Part shown: piece by piece, positions 17,360-25,759 of the stretch
Numbering within the stretch: the stretch's first letter is position 1
Layout: every line of letters starts with the position of its first letter
NCBI RefSeq assembly: GCF_000513135.1
Contig: NZ_BAUV01000003.1
Span: 124,001-188,000, forward strand
Length of the DNA: 64,000 nt
Source of the DNA: Halalkalibacter akibai JCM 9157
GTDB lineage: Bacteria > Bacillota > Bacilli > Bacillales > Bacillaceae_D
Direction of reading: 5' to 3'
Made by a program: the position numbers and the translations under genes
Notes under the pieces: generated by a model
The model's input: the letters and a program-made list of their open reading frames with translations, nothing else
Databases searched by the model: none
Told to the model about the DNA's origin: nothing

Positions 17360-18682
17360 ATGTTGAAGAAAGCGTTTACAGCACTTTTCACAGTTTCTCT
17401 TGCATTAGTTATGACAGCTTGTGGCGGATCGAATGCTACTGAGTCAGATGGAGGAACGACAGGTGATACTTCTAATGGAAGCGTGACCATTGATTTTATG
17501 CACTTATGGCCTGCGGGAAGTTCAGCAGAGCAAAATAGAATTGTTAATGACATCATTACTCAGTTTGAAGAAGCTAATCCAGGTGTCAAAGTCGTACAAG
17601 AAGTATTAGACAATGAGCAATATAAAAATAAATTACAAGTTGTATCTTCTTCAAACCAACTTCCTGACGTAGGGATGACTTGGGCTGCTGGTTTCATGGA
17701 GCCTTATGTAAAAGGAAATCTTTTCGCGTCACTTAACGATACGTTAGATCAAGATGGTTTAAGAGAACGCTTTGTAGCTGGTACGCTTGAAGCGTATAGC
17801 ACAGACGGTGAATTCTACGGTTTACCTTTAGAGTTAAACATCGCACCAATTTTCTATAACAAAGCGATTTTCGCTGAGCATGGTCTTGAAGTTCCTGAAA
17901 CATACGAAGAGTTTTTAACAGTTGTTGAAACACTTGCGGGTAACGGTGTTGCTCCAATCGCGCTTGGTAACAGAGATCGTTGGACTGGTTCATTATGGTA
18001 TATGTATTTAGCAGATCGCTTTGGCGGAGCAGAAGCTCTAAACTCTGCAATCGACCGTAGCGGATCTTTTGAAAATCCTGCACTAGTTGATGCAGCAGCT
18101 GAAATTACGAATCTTGTAAACATGAACGCATTTAACAGAGGTTTTAACGGATTATCAAATGAAGAAGCAAAAGCAGAGTTCTTAAACGAAGGTGCTGCTA
18201 TGTATTTAATCGGTTCTTGGGAAGTTCCTAACTTCACAACAAACGAGCAAATTCCACAAGAATTCAGAGATAACGTTGGTTTCTTCAAGTTTCCAATGGT
18301 TGAAGGTGGAGCTGGAAACGTAGATAGCTGGGTTGGTGGTCCTGGAGTTGGACTATTCGTAGCTGAGAATTCTGATGTTAAAGAAGAAGCAAAAGCATTT
18401 GTTAAATTCTTTGCAGAGCAATGGGGAGAGCAAGCTGTTGAAAACGCTGGAGTTATTCCAGGTACACAAGTGGATACAGCAGCTGTTGACCTACCAGATT
18501 TATTCATCGAAGTATTAGATGAGTTAAATGGTGCTTCAAACATCACATTATTTGCTGATGTGCAAATGAGTTCAGGTGTTGCAGAAACTCACTTAAACAT
18601 GATTCAGTCGTTATTCGGTAACGAAGTCACACCAGAAGATTTCGCGAAAAAGCATGAAGAAGCTTTAGCTTCAGAAGAGTAA
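17360..18682 (+). CDS. Sugar ABC transporter substrate-binding lipoprotein
   Basis: A 440-residue extracellular binding protein of the family-1 (MalE/oligosaccharide) type. The lipobox M-T-A-C puts the lipid Cys at about residue 21, followed by a Gly/Ser/Asp linker. The mature part starts VTIDFMHLWPAGSSAEQNR and has motifs typical of the family (FYGLPLELNIAPIFYNKAIF, EGAAMYLIGSWEVPNF). GAGGAGGTT precedes ATG 17360. It is the first gene of the transporter operon, and given the GH52 gene that follows it probably binds xylo-oligosaccharides. An intercistronic hairpin and a terminator-like element follow. Confidence 0.9.
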   Translation: MLKKAFTALFTVSLALVMTACGGSNATESDGGTTGDTSNGSVTIDFMHLWPAGSSAEQNRIVNDIITQFEEANPGVKVVQEVLDNEQYKNKLQVVSSSNQLPDVGMTWAAGFMEPYVKGNLFASLNDTLDQDGLRERFVAGTLEAYSTDGEFYGLPLELNIAPIFYNKAIFAEHGLEVPETYEEFLTVVETLAGNGVAPIALGNRDRWTGSLWYMYLADRFGGAEALNSAIDRSGSFENPALVDAAAEITNLVNMNAFNRGFNGLSNEEAKAEFLNEGAAMYLIGSWEVPNFTTNEQIPQEFRDNVGFFKFPMVEGGAGNVDSWVGGPGVGLFVAENSDVKEEAKAFVKFFAEQWGEQAVENAGVIPGTQVDTAAVDLPDLFIEVLDELNGASNITLFADVQMSSGVAETHLNMIQSLFGNEVTPEDFAKKHEEALASEE

Positions 18683-18693
18683 GACAATAAAGT

Positions 18694-18736
18694 GAGGGTG
18701 GCTCAAACCAAGATAATTATAAAGGGAGCCATCCTC
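18694..18736 (+). terminator. Intercistronic hairpin after the binding-protein gene
   Basis: GAGGGTGGCTC pairs with GAGCCATCCTC (11 bp, one G-T) around a 21-base loop. It has no T-tract. Such hairpins protect binding-protein mRNA from 3' decay. Confidence 0.55.
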
Positions 18737-18753
18737 TCCTTATCATTAAAAGG

Positions 18754-18806
18754 TTGTTCAAGAAGGTCGTATCCTTTTGCGCACGTGCCTTTTTGAACAG
18801 TTTTTT
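18754..18806 (+). terminator. Terminator-like attenuator between binding-protein and permease genes
   Basis: TTGTTCAAGAAGG (18754-18766) pairs with CCTTTTTGAACAG (18788-18800), and TTTTTT follows at 18801-18806. Partial termination here would give more binding protein than permease, as is usual in such operons. Confidence 0.6.
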
Positions 18807-18831
18807 AACACTAGAAAGGGGAGTTTATACA

Positions 18832-19710
18832 ATGAATTCAGTTATGTCCGACAAGAAAGTAATTGCCCTTTATGTTATGCCAGCATTGATCTTAATTTTG
18901 GCGTTAGTATACGTTCCAATTGTTATGACAGGCTACTACGGCTTGATGAAGTGGGATGGAATAGGTGAAATGACATTTATTGGCCTGTCCAACTATACAA
19001 AACTACTGTCTGATTCACTATTTTGGCAAAGTGCGTTTCACTCATTTTTATTAGCCCTATTTTCTGTTATCAGTTTAGGTGGTTACCTTTTAGTTTCCGT
19101 TGTTCTATCTGGAAAAATTAAAGGAGCTGACTTCTTTAGAAAAATTTATTTAATTCCGATGCTTCTTTCTTCTGTTGCGATTGCGCAACTTTGGATGAGA
19201 ATCTATCACCCTACTAATGGTGTGATGAACAGTTTTCTAACTTGGATTGGAATTTCAGAGCCGCCATTATGGTTAGCGGATTCTAACATCGTTTTATATG
19301 CCATCTTCATTCCAATTATTTGGCAGTATGCAGGATTTTACATCTTAATCTACTATGCAGCTTTAAAGAACATTCCTGAGTCATTAATGGAAGCAGCACG
19401 TATTGACGGTGCAACGCCTTGGCAAATTGCTTACAAAATTAAAATGCCATTAATTGCTGGTGTTATAAAGGTAACAATCGTCTTAGCAGTAGTTGGATCA
19501 TTAAAATATTTCGATTTAATTTACGTTATGACAAACGGTGGACCAAATGGTGCGAGTGAGGTTATGGCTTCGTATATGTACAAATTAGCTTTCCGTTCCA
19601 ATGATTTCGGTTACGGTTCAGCCATTGGTTTTGCTCTATTAATTATTTGTTTACTTGTCACATGGTTCATTCGTAAAGCAACAGAATCAAAAGAAGAAAT
19701 TCAGTATTAG
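18832..19710 (+). CDS. Sugar ABC transporter permease (MalF type)
   Basis: A 292-residue inner-membrane permease with six helices. The EAA motif that docks the ATPase is ESLMEAARIDGATPWQIAYK near residues 184-203. ATG 18832 has AAAGGGGAG 9 bases upstream; an in-frame start at 18754 would begin inside the terminator-like hairpin and is rejected. No ATPase gene is present in the locus, so a shared MsmX-type ATPase encoded elsewhere is expected, as in other Bacillus oligosaccharide importers. Confidence 0.9.
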   Translation: MNSVMSDKKVIALYVMPALILILALVYVPIVMTGYYGLMKWDGIGEMTFIGLSNYTKLLSDSLFWQSAFHSFLLALFSVISLGGYLLVSVVLSGKIKGADFFRKIYLIPMLLSSVAIAQLWMRIYHPTNGVMNSFLTWIGISEPPLWLADSNIVLYAIFIPIIWQYAGFYILIYYAALKNIPESLMEAARIDGATPWQIAYKIKMPLIAGVIKVTIVLAVVGSLKYFDLIYVMTNGGPNGASEVMASYMYKLAFRSNDFGYGSAIGFALLIICLLVTWFIRKATESKEEIQY

Positions 19711-19724
19711 AGGAGGAGCTAGAG

Positions 19725-20624
19725 ATGGAAAAAGCATTACAAACTAAAAAAGCTTCTTTACAGTCTAAACTGTCTTTGAAGTCTTCACAAAAAACACTGA
19801 AAGAACGCATTGCCTTGGCGCTATTGTACGTGATTTTGGGAGTAGTCGCAGTCGCTCAAGTTCTTCCTCTAATCTGGTTGTTTTTATTCTCATTAAAAGA
19901 CAATCAAGAGGTGTTTAATTTAGCGCCTTTTGCTCTACCATCGCAACCTAGATGGGAGAACTATGCAAAGGTTTGGACAGAGGGTAACATTAGTCTTTAT
20001 TTCTTTAATAGTGTCTGGATTACAGCAGCTGCTGTTATCTTAACGGTTTTACTTGCAAGTTTTGTTACATTCGCGATTACGCGTATGAATTGGAAATGGA
20101 AAAAGCCAGTACTCGGATTATTCATGGTTGGTTTAATGATCCCTGTTCACTCAACGCTTATTCCATTATTCAGCTTTTTTACAAACATTAATTTAATGGA
20201 TCATCCGTTAGCGATTATCCTAACGTATACAGCTTTTAACTTACCAATTACGATGATGATTTTACTAGGATTCTATTACACGTTGCCACGTGAAGTCGAA
20301 GAAGCTGCCATCATGGACGGATGCTCAGTCCATAGAATGTTCTTCCAAATCATTTTACCGATGACGTCACCTGTTTTAGCAACAACAGCGATCATCAACA
20401 TGATCTACAACTGGAACGAATTTATCTTTGTTAACACATTCATCAGCTCAGATAAATACAAAACACTAACAGTTGGAATCCAAAACTTTATCGGCCAATA
20501 CGCAACAGATTGGGGCGCAATTGGTGCGACTCTAATGATCAGTATCATTCCAATTTTGCTTGCTTTCTTCGTTCTTAGCAACCGCATTGTAGAAGGAATT
20601 ACGTCTGGATCAGTTAAAGGATAA
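19725..20624 (+). CDS. Sugar ABC transporter permease (MalG type)
   Basis: A 299-residue permease partner with an amphipathic, basic N-terminus (about 30 residues), six membrane helices and the EAA loop REVEEAAIMDGCSVHRMFFQ near residues 190-209. GAGGAGGAG lies before ATG 19725, 14 bases after the previous stop. It ends 15 bases before the xylosidase gene, so transporter and enzyme are co-transcribed. Confidence 0.9.
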   Translation: MEKALQTKKASLQSKLSLKSSQKTLKERIALALLYVILGVVAVAQVLPLIWLFLFSLKDNQEVFNLAPFALPSQPRWENYAKVWTEGNISLYFFNSVWITAAAVILTVLLASFVTFAITRMNWKWKKPVLGLFMVGLMIPVHSTLIPLFSFFTNINLMDHPLAIILTYTAFNLPITMMILLGFYYTLPREVEEAAIMDGCSVHRMFFQIILPMTSPVLATTAIINMIYNWNEFIFVNTFISSDKYKTLTVGIQNFIGQYATDWGAIGATLMISIIPILLAFFVLSNRIVEGITSGSVKG

Positions 20625-20639
20625 TGGAGGTAAAATGGC

Positions 20640-22751
20640 ATGAAAAATCAATTTTTCAACGCACACCATTCACCAATTGGATCTTTCTCTAGTTTTACAC
20701 TTGGTTTTCCACAGGAAGGCGGCGGGCTCGATCTAGAGCTTGGCCGTTCGCCTAAGAAAAACGTTTATATTGGAGTCGAATCAAGAACTGAGGCGGGCAT
20801 GTATGATGCTCTTCCATTTTTTGCGTCACAAGATGATGAAGCTAAGCGCTATGACATTGAAAATCCAGATCCTAATCAAGACAAACCGAAGATCATTATC
20901 CCTTTTTCACAAGACGAGGTTACACGTACATTTCAATTAGGGACAGACAGCTGGAAGGCAGGCGATCTTGAGTTTACGATCTACTCACAAGTCGAATCTG
21001 TTCCAGACCCAGCAACCGCTTCGGCTGAAGAAATGAAACTGACGATTGTGCCATCTGTAGTGGCTGAATTAACGATCGATAATACTGAAGGCGAACATAG
21101 CCGTCGCGCTTTCTTCGGTTATCAAGGTGCTGATGTGTACAGCTCGATGCGTCGCTTAGATGATACATTAGAAGGAATTGCCGGTGTAGGTCAAGGCAGA
21201 TTAACAGCGATTACATCTGATGATCCTGCCGTAAAATCAGCGATGCACTTTAGCATGGAAAACATCTTAACAACCGAACTAGAAGAAAACTGGACGTTCG
21301 GTCTTGGACCTTTAGGTGCCCTTGTCGTTGATGTTCCAGCAGGTGAGAAAAAAACGTATCGTTTTGCAATTAGCTTCTACCGCGGCGGAATTGTCACAGC
21401 TGGTATGGACACATCTTACTATTACACTCGGTATTTCAAAAATATCGAAGAGGTTGCCTCTTACACATTGGAAAACTTTGATGCTATTGCAAAGCGTGCA
21501 GTTGAAGCCAATAAGCTTGTTAACGATGCAAACCTTTCTGATGACCAAAAGTTCATGATGGCTCACTCGATCCGCAGTTACTATGGTTCAACGCAATTTC
21601 TTGAAACATCAGACGGAGAGCCATTCTGGGTCGTCAATGAAGGTGAGTACCGGATGATGAATACATTTGATCTAACGGTCGACCAGTTATTTTTCGAATT
21701 GAAAATGAACCCTTGGACGGTCAAAAACGAACTTGATATGTTCATTGAACGCTTCAGCTACGTCGATGCAGTCCGTTTCCCTGGCGATGAGATTGAATAT
21801 CCTGGTGGAATCAGCTTCACACATGACATGGGTGTAGCTAATACGATTTCACGTCAACAATATTCTTCGTATGAGCTGTATGGTTTAGACGGCTGCTTCT
21901 CGCATATGACTCACGAGCAACTCGTAAACTGGGTGCTATGCGCGTCCGTCTACGTGGAGCAAACTGGAGATCAAAAGTGGTTAACCGACAACATGGACAT
22001 TTTTGAAGAATGCCTAAAAAGCATGGTCAATCGTGACCACCCAGACCCAGCTGAACGCAATGGAATCATGAGTCTTGACTCAACACGCTGCATGGGTGGA
22101 GCGGAAATCACAACATATGACAGCCTTGACGTATCACTAGGTCAAGCAAGAAACAATATTTACATGGCTGGGAAGTCATGGGCCTCATATGTTGCACTTG
22201 AGAAAATCTTCTCTGAACAAGGGAAGGTGGAGCTTTCAAAAACAGCAGGCGAACAAGCTGAAAAATGTGCTAGCACAATTGTCAGTTTCGTAACCGAAGA
22301 CGGCTACATTCCAGCTGTTGTTGGAGAAGGCAATGATTCAAAAATCATTCCTGCGATCGAAGGGCTAATCTTCCCGTACTATACGAATTGCAAGGAAGCA
22401 TTAGAAGAGGATGGCCGCTTTGGTGAGTACATCCAAGTGCTTAAACGCCATTTAGAAACGGTCTTAACCGAAGGCGTCTGCTTGTTTGAAGATGGAGGCT
22501 GGAAAATTTCCTCCACAAGTAACAACTCATGGTTAAGTAAAATCTATCTCAACCAATTTATCGCACGCCAAATCCTCGGCTGGAAATGGGACGAAAAAGG
22601 CGCGAAAGCAGATGCCGCACACGTGGCATGGCTAACGCACCCAACTCTTTCTGTCTGGAGCTGGAGCGATCAAATTATCTCCGGGGAAATAGCCGGAAGC
22701 AAATACTATCCGCGTGGAGTGACAAGCATTTTGTGGTTAGAGGAAAACTAG
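20640..22751 (+). CDS. GH52 beta-xylosidase
   Basis: A 703-residue intracellular beta-xylosidase of glycoside hydrolase family 52. It closely follows the 705-residue Geobacillus XynB2 from FFNAHHSPIGSFSSFTLGFP at the N-terminus to SKYYPRGVTSILWLEE at the C-terminus. The retaining pair can be placed: nucleophile Glu334 in WVVNEGEYRMMNTF and acid/base Asp494 in ITTYDSLDVSLGQ, one residue off the XynB2 numbering (E335, D495). It releases xylose from imported xylo-oligosaccharides. It is the last gene of the operon. Its start follows GGAGG with 9 bases. Confidence 0.95.
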   Translation: MKNQFFNAHHSPIGSFSSFTLGFPQEGGGLDLELGRSPKKNVYIGVESRTEAGMYDALPFFASQDDEAKRYDIENPDPNQDKPKIIIPFSQDEVTRTFQLGTDSWKAGDLEFTIYSQVESVPDPATASAEEMKLTIVPSVVAELTIDNTEGEHSRRAFFGYQGADVYSSMRRLDDTLEGIAGVGQGRLTAITSDDPAVKSAMHFSMENILTTELEENWTFGLGPLGALVVDVPAGEKKTYRFAISFYRGGIVTAGMDTSYYYTRYFKNIEEVASYTLENFDAIAKRAVEANKLVNDANLSDDQKFMMAHSIRSYYGSTQFLETSDGEPFWVVNEGEYRMMNTFDLTVDQLFFELKMNPWTVKNELDMFIERFSYVDAVRFPGDEIEYPGGISFTHDMGVANTISRQQYSSYELYGLDGCFSHMTHEQLVNWVLCASVYVEQTGDQKWLTDNMDIFEECLKSMVNRDHPDPAERNGIMSLDSTRCMGGAEITTYDSLDVSLGQARNNIYMAGKSWASYVALEKIFSEQGKVELSKTAGEQAEKCASTIVSFVTEDGYIPAVVGEGNDSKIIPAIEGLIFPYYTNCKEALEEDGRFGEYIQVLKRHLETVLTEGVCLFEDGGWKISSTSNNSWLSKIYLNQFIARQILGWKWDEKGAKADAAHVAWLTHPTLSVWSWSDQIISGEIAGSKYYPRGVTSILWLEEN

Positions 22752-22762
22752 TTTGAATATGA

Positions 22763-22801
22763 GAGAGGTGGAGATCAATTTTGATTTTCGCCTCTTTTTT
22801 T
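22763..22801 (+). terminator. Terminator of the xylosidase operon
   Basis: GAGAGGTGGAGATCA pairs imperfectly with TGATTTTCGCCTC around an ATTT loop and runs into TTTTTTT. Confidence 0.75.
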
Positions 22802-22842
22802 GTGGTGGTGAGGGGGGCTGGTACTAGGGTTGGATGCTAGGG

Positions 22843-23270
22843 GGACAGAGAGGCTCTTATATGCAGGAAAACTCGCTCATTTGGGGAGTGAGGGGACAGG
22901 AGGTTCGCTATTCGCTTGGAAAGAGGCTTTTTGACTGGCGAAATCGGTGAATAAGGAATCTGTTGTCCTTTCGGAGCTTCAAAACCTTGAATATTGATCA
23001 AATAAGGTCTCTGTTGTCCTCTTAAAACTGCAGGAACTTGGCTGGTGCTGGTAAGAGGACAGAGAGGACCTTATTTGAAGGAAATCGTGCTGATTTGGGG
23101 AGTGAGAGGACAGGAGGTTCGCTATTCGCTTGGAAAGAGGCTTTTTGACTGGCGAAATCGGTGAATAAGGAATCTGTTGTCCTTTCGGAGCTTCAAAACC
23201 TTGAATATTGCTTGAATAAGGTCTCTGGTGTCCTCGAAAAATTACAGGAGCTTGGCCGGTGCTGGTAAGA
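22843..23270. repeat. 214-bp tandem duplication built from nested inverted words
   Basis: Two copies of a 214-bp unit lie in tandem. The stretch 22895-22998 is essentially identical to 23109-23212; flanks are about 85% alike. Each unit has two forward words (GGACAGAGAGGACCTTATTT type, about 50 bases apart) and two reverse words (AATAAGGTCTCTGTTGTCC type, 51 bases apart). The order F-F-R-R lets the inner and outer pairs fold into one long imperfect hairpin. It fills most of the gene-free stretch 22752-23454. Minus-strand open frames over it are by-products of the repeat. Confidence 0.75.
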
Positions 23271-23454
23271 AGACACCAGTTTCGCCACGCGCTCAAAAAA
23301 ACAGCAATCCCCAACAGCCAAAAGCAAGAAACCCAGAAACCCAGTGTCCCCCAAAAGTCTAACACCCCAACTCAACATCCAATAGAGTCTCTCATGTTCG
23401 CAAGATTGTTTAGAAATCCTTTTGGTCATACTATAATAAAAAGGAGGAAAAACA

Positions 23455-23754
23455 ATGCCAAGAAAATCTGCGTCAACGGAAGAAGAAATCGAACAGGAAG
23501 CAACGGAGGTTACTGACTCAGAAACGGAAGATCTAAGTCGGTATCTAGCTGCTGTATTAAATTATTTATCCGACGATTCAGTCGAAGAAATAGACATTGA
23601 ATATCTTTTCGATAATACAGCAGGATTACGAGAGTGGTGGGATCAGTACCGCGCTAGTAATAGAAAGTTGATTGAAGAGGAGATCAAAGAATCCCTCAGT
23701 GAGCTGTCCTTAGAAGATTTAGAAAGCATCCGTGCTAAAATTAAAGAAAAGTAA
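23455..23754 (+). CDS. Small acidic helical protein, unknown
   Basis: A 99-residue soluble protein, strongly acidic (runs such as TEEEIEQEATEVTDSETED near the N-terminus), ending in a charged helix LSLEDLESIRAKIKEK. AAAAAGGAGG precedes ATG 23455 at good distance, which supports translation. The central AGLREWWDQYRASNRK segment looks like a conserved core. I recognise no family. It is monocistronic, between the 214-bp repeat and the lipoprotein gene. Confidence 0.65.
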   Translation: MPRKSASTEEEIEQEATEVTDSETEDLSRYLAAVLNYLSDDSVEEIDIEYLFDNTAGLREWWDQYRASNRKLIEEEIKESLSELSLEDLESIRAKIKEK

Positions 23755-23863
23755 GATCGAATACATATTATACCAACCAAAAGCAATAAGCCTCTTCTAA
23801 ATAGAGAGGCCAACTGCACTAATCATTCTACCATTCTATGAAACTAAGAAAAGGAGGTTAAAC

Positions 23864-24396
23864 GTGAGAATCATATATGTCATTCTAGCTTGTCTTTTGT
23901 TAGGAGCTTGCCAAACATCAGCGGTTGAAAATGATCAAGTTATCGCTGTTTTAAACGAAGAAGAGATAAGAGCATCAGATATTTTAACTCTATATCAAGT
24001 GGAAAAACCATATATCGAAATGTATCTGAAAGAGGAAATCCTTATTCAAGAAGCTCACAAATTAGGTATTACAATTTCAGAGGATGAAATAGAAGAAGCT
24101 AAGCAAATGCTGTTTCCTGGTGCAACAATATCGGAACAACTTGAGTTCTTGTCAGAGGAAAGTCTTGAATTTTATCAGACTCAAGCAAATCAGTTAGGTT
24201 TAAACTTGAAGAGTATTATGAAACCTGGACCGATTCCTACTATAGAAGAGATTTATACACACAAAAATACCTAGCTCATTTATTTGATGAGCCAACGTCG
24301 ATCGAAGAGGCAGAGGTATGGGGGTCAAAGATAGACGAGCACATCATGGAGTTATTTGAAACCTATCAGCGTGACAATAAGGTAGTTATTAATTAA
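23864..24396 (+). pseudogene. SurA_N-type lipoprotein, frameshifted
   Basis: The frame opens at GTG 23864 behind AAGGAGGTTAAAC. It has a lipoprotein signal with lipobox L-G-A-C, then ILTLYQVEKPYIEMYLKEE and EAHKLGITISEDEIEEAKQM, as in the SurA_N/foldase-like lipoproteins of Bacillus. It stops early at 24274 after IYTHKNT. One more A in the A5 run at 24263-24267 restores YLAHLFDEPTSIEEAEVW and runs to TAA 24394-24396, giving about 177 residues. Function is unclear; related proteins have no PPIase domain. Either a sequencing slip or a true frameshift. Confidence 0.65.
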
Positions 24397-24465
24397 TAGG
24401 AAGGTGCTAAATAAAACGGAATTAGTAATTAATCTCATAGAAACTAGCTCATCTAAAGTAGGTTG

Positions 24466-24509
24466 TTGAATGCAATTCAACAAGAATTTATTGTAAAACA
24501 ATAAATTCT
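24466..24509. promoter_or_regulatory. Two adjacent palindromes upstream of the DUF2975/HTH operon
   Basis: TTGAATGCAATTCAA (24466-24480) is a 6-3-6 palindrome. AGAATTTATTGT (24483-24494) and ACAATAAATTCT (24498-24509) form a perfect 12-bp dyad with a 3-base centre. They lie 40-85 bases before the start of the membrane protein gene. They could be operators for the HTH protein; the longer one could also act as a hairpin after the lipoprotein gene, but it lacks a T-tract. Confidence 0.5.
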
Positions 24510-24549
24510 GTGGTACATTCAAGTGACAATGGGTAAATGAGGTGTATTT

Positions 24550-25041
24550 ATGAAACGAAGTTCAACACTTTTTCTGAAGATAGCTGTTATATTGATTGGG
24601 GTTCCGGTTCTGGCTTTGTGTTTATTTTTGTTGCCACAGATCGCAGGTGAAGCAAATGAGGCAACGAGAAGAGGTTCGGATTTGGCTTATGTGGTTTACG
24701 GTATATTACTGATTATGTATATAACGACGATTCCGTTTTACTTTGCTTTGTTTCAAGCTTTTAAGCTTTTAAGTTTTATTGACAAGAACGAAGCTTTTTC
24801 GGAGTTATCTGTCAGGGCTCTTAAAAAAATTAAAAACTGTGCCATTATCATTAGCGGCCTTTATGTGGTAGCGATCCCATTCGTTTATATGATAGCGGAG
24901 GTAGATGATGCGCCAGGTCTGATCATTATTGGTCTAGTCATGATTTTTGCTCCAATGGTGATTGCAGTCTTTGCGGCGGTTCTTCAAAGACTTTTACAAG
25001 AAGCCATCGATATAAAATCAGAAAACGATTTAGTAGTCTGA
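24550..25041 (+). CDS. DUF2975 membrane protein (YoaS-like)
   Basis: A 163-residue protein with four membrane helices (about 10-30, 48-72, 92-113 and 124-150). FKLLSFIDKNEAFSELSVRA, between helices 2 and 3, is the DUF2975 signature. It is followed 12 bases later by a small Xre-type regulator, the same pairing as yoaS-yozG in B. subtilis. Such pairs look like a membrane sensor with a DNA-binding partner, but the signal is unknown. Confidence 0.8.
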   Translation: MKRSSTLFLKIAVILIGVPVLALCLFLLPQIAGEANEATRRGSDLAYVVYGILLIMYITTIPFYFALFQAFKLLSFIDKNEAFSELSVRALKKIKNCAIIISGLYVVAIPFVYMIAEVDDAPGLIIIGLVMIFAPMVIAVFAAVLQRLLQEAIDIKSENDLVV

Positions 25042-25053
25042 GGTGAATAAGTT

Positions 25054-25269
25054 ATGGCAATCATAATAAATATTGATGTAATGCTGGCGAAAAGGAAAAT
25101 GAGTGTGACCGAGCTTTCCGAACGGGTAGGAATAACGATGGCTAATCTGTCTATATTGAAAAACGGAAAGGCAAAAGCGGTTCGACTTTCGACGTTAGAA
25201 GCGATCTGTAAGGCTTTAGACTGTCAGCCAGGAGACCTTTTAGAATACAGAAGTGACGACGACGATTAA
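25054..25269 (+). CDS. Small Xre/Cro-type HTH regulator (YozG-like)
   Basis: A 71-residue DNA-binding protein that is almost entirely one HTH_3/HTH_26 domain: MSVTELSERVGITMANLSIL (helices 2-3) and TLEAICKALDCQPGDLLEY. It ends in an acidic RSDDDD tail. It is co-transcribed with the DUF2975 protein gene (12-base gap). It is a candidate to bind the palindromes at 24466-24509. Confidence 0.85.
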   Translation: MAIIINIDVMLAKRKMSVTELSERVGITMANLSILKNGKAKAVRLSTLEAICKALDCQPGDLLEYRSDDDD

Positions 25270-25301
25270 GGTTATTTCTTCTAGAATATGATAAATCAAA
25301 T

Positions 25302-25334
25302 ATGCGCTCCTATTATCAAATAGGGCGCATTTTT
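25302..25334. terminator. Rho-independent terminator
   Basis: ATGCGCTCCTATT and AATAGGGCGCAT pair around ATCA with TTTT after it, serving the HTH operon and possibly the convergent gene at 25341. Confidence 0.85.
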
Positions 25335-25340
25335 CCAAAA

Positions 25341-25502
25341 CTACTGTTCTCTCTTTTCTGCAAATAACAAGATGAGTGTTGCGATTGGACCTAGTAAAAG
25401 AGAAAGTAAAAACCAATTTAATCCTGTTCTATTTTTCCCCTGTGCAAGTCCTGCATTGATCAACGCTAGTGTACCCCAACCAACAAAATAGTCGTTTTCC
25501 AT
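25341..25502 (-). CDS. Small membrane protein (53 aa)
   Basis: MENDYFVGWGTLALINAGLA begins a 53-residue protein; a membrane helix (WFLLSLLLGPIATLILLFA) follows a polar GKNRTG turn, and it ends EKREQ. GGGAGG ends 6 bases before ATG 25502. The Asn-Arg-Ser/Thr-Gly-x-x-W-F-x-L-S pattern is common in tiny Bacillus membrane proteins of unknown function. Followed on the same strand by nothing; preceded by the 67-residue gene. Confidence 0.6.
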   Translation of the reverse strand: MENDYFVGWGTLALINAGLAQGKNRTGLNWFLLSLLLGPIATLILLFAEKREQ

Positions 25503-25525
25503 CATTCGCCTCCCACTATTTGCGA

Positions 25526-25729
25526 TTAGAAATTTCTATCCAAAAACAAAAGGATAATACTACCAGCACAAAGATATATGGCCACTTGGGTCATAGCATA
25601 CATGGAGAATTCAAAGAAAGTTAGTTTTCTTTCTCTCTTCACTTTTTTGAAAAATCTATAATAATAAATCGAACATAGAAGTAGGATTATGGCTGAAAAT
25701 TGAAAGATGATTTCCAATAAATGAATCAA
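25526..25729 (-). CDS. Small membrane protein (67 aa)
   Basis: A 67-residue protein with two predicted membrane helices (LEIIFQFSAIILLLCSIYYY and AMTQVAIYLCAGSIILLFLD) joined by a basic KKVKRERK loop. The start is TTG 25729 with GGGAGAAG 6 bases upstream. No recognised family. It may form one transcript with the 53-residue gene 24 bases downstream. Confidence 0.5.
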   Translation of the reverse strand: MIHLLEIIFQFSAIILLLCSIYYYRFFKKVKRERKLTFFEFSMYAMTQVAIYLCAGSIILLFLDRNF

Positions 25730-25759
25730 AAAATCTTCTCCCTCACTATAGAGATTCTT

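Noticed and set aside
17854-18546. Minus-strand open frame of 230 codons
   Set aside because: It lies wholly inside the clear binding-protein gene on the other strand and has the amino-acid bias of an antisense shadow.
22979-23429. Minus-strand open frames of 128 and 78 codons
   Set aside because: They lie over the 214-bp tandem repeat, resemble each other only because of it, and have no ribosome site; they are by-products.
23259-23516. Plus-strand open frame of 85 codons
   Set aside because: It overlaps the better supported 99-residue gene in another frame and starts in repeat DNA.
23790-23812. GCCTCTTCTAAATAGAGAGGC hairpin as terminator
   Set aside because: Short stem without a T-tract; not enough to call.
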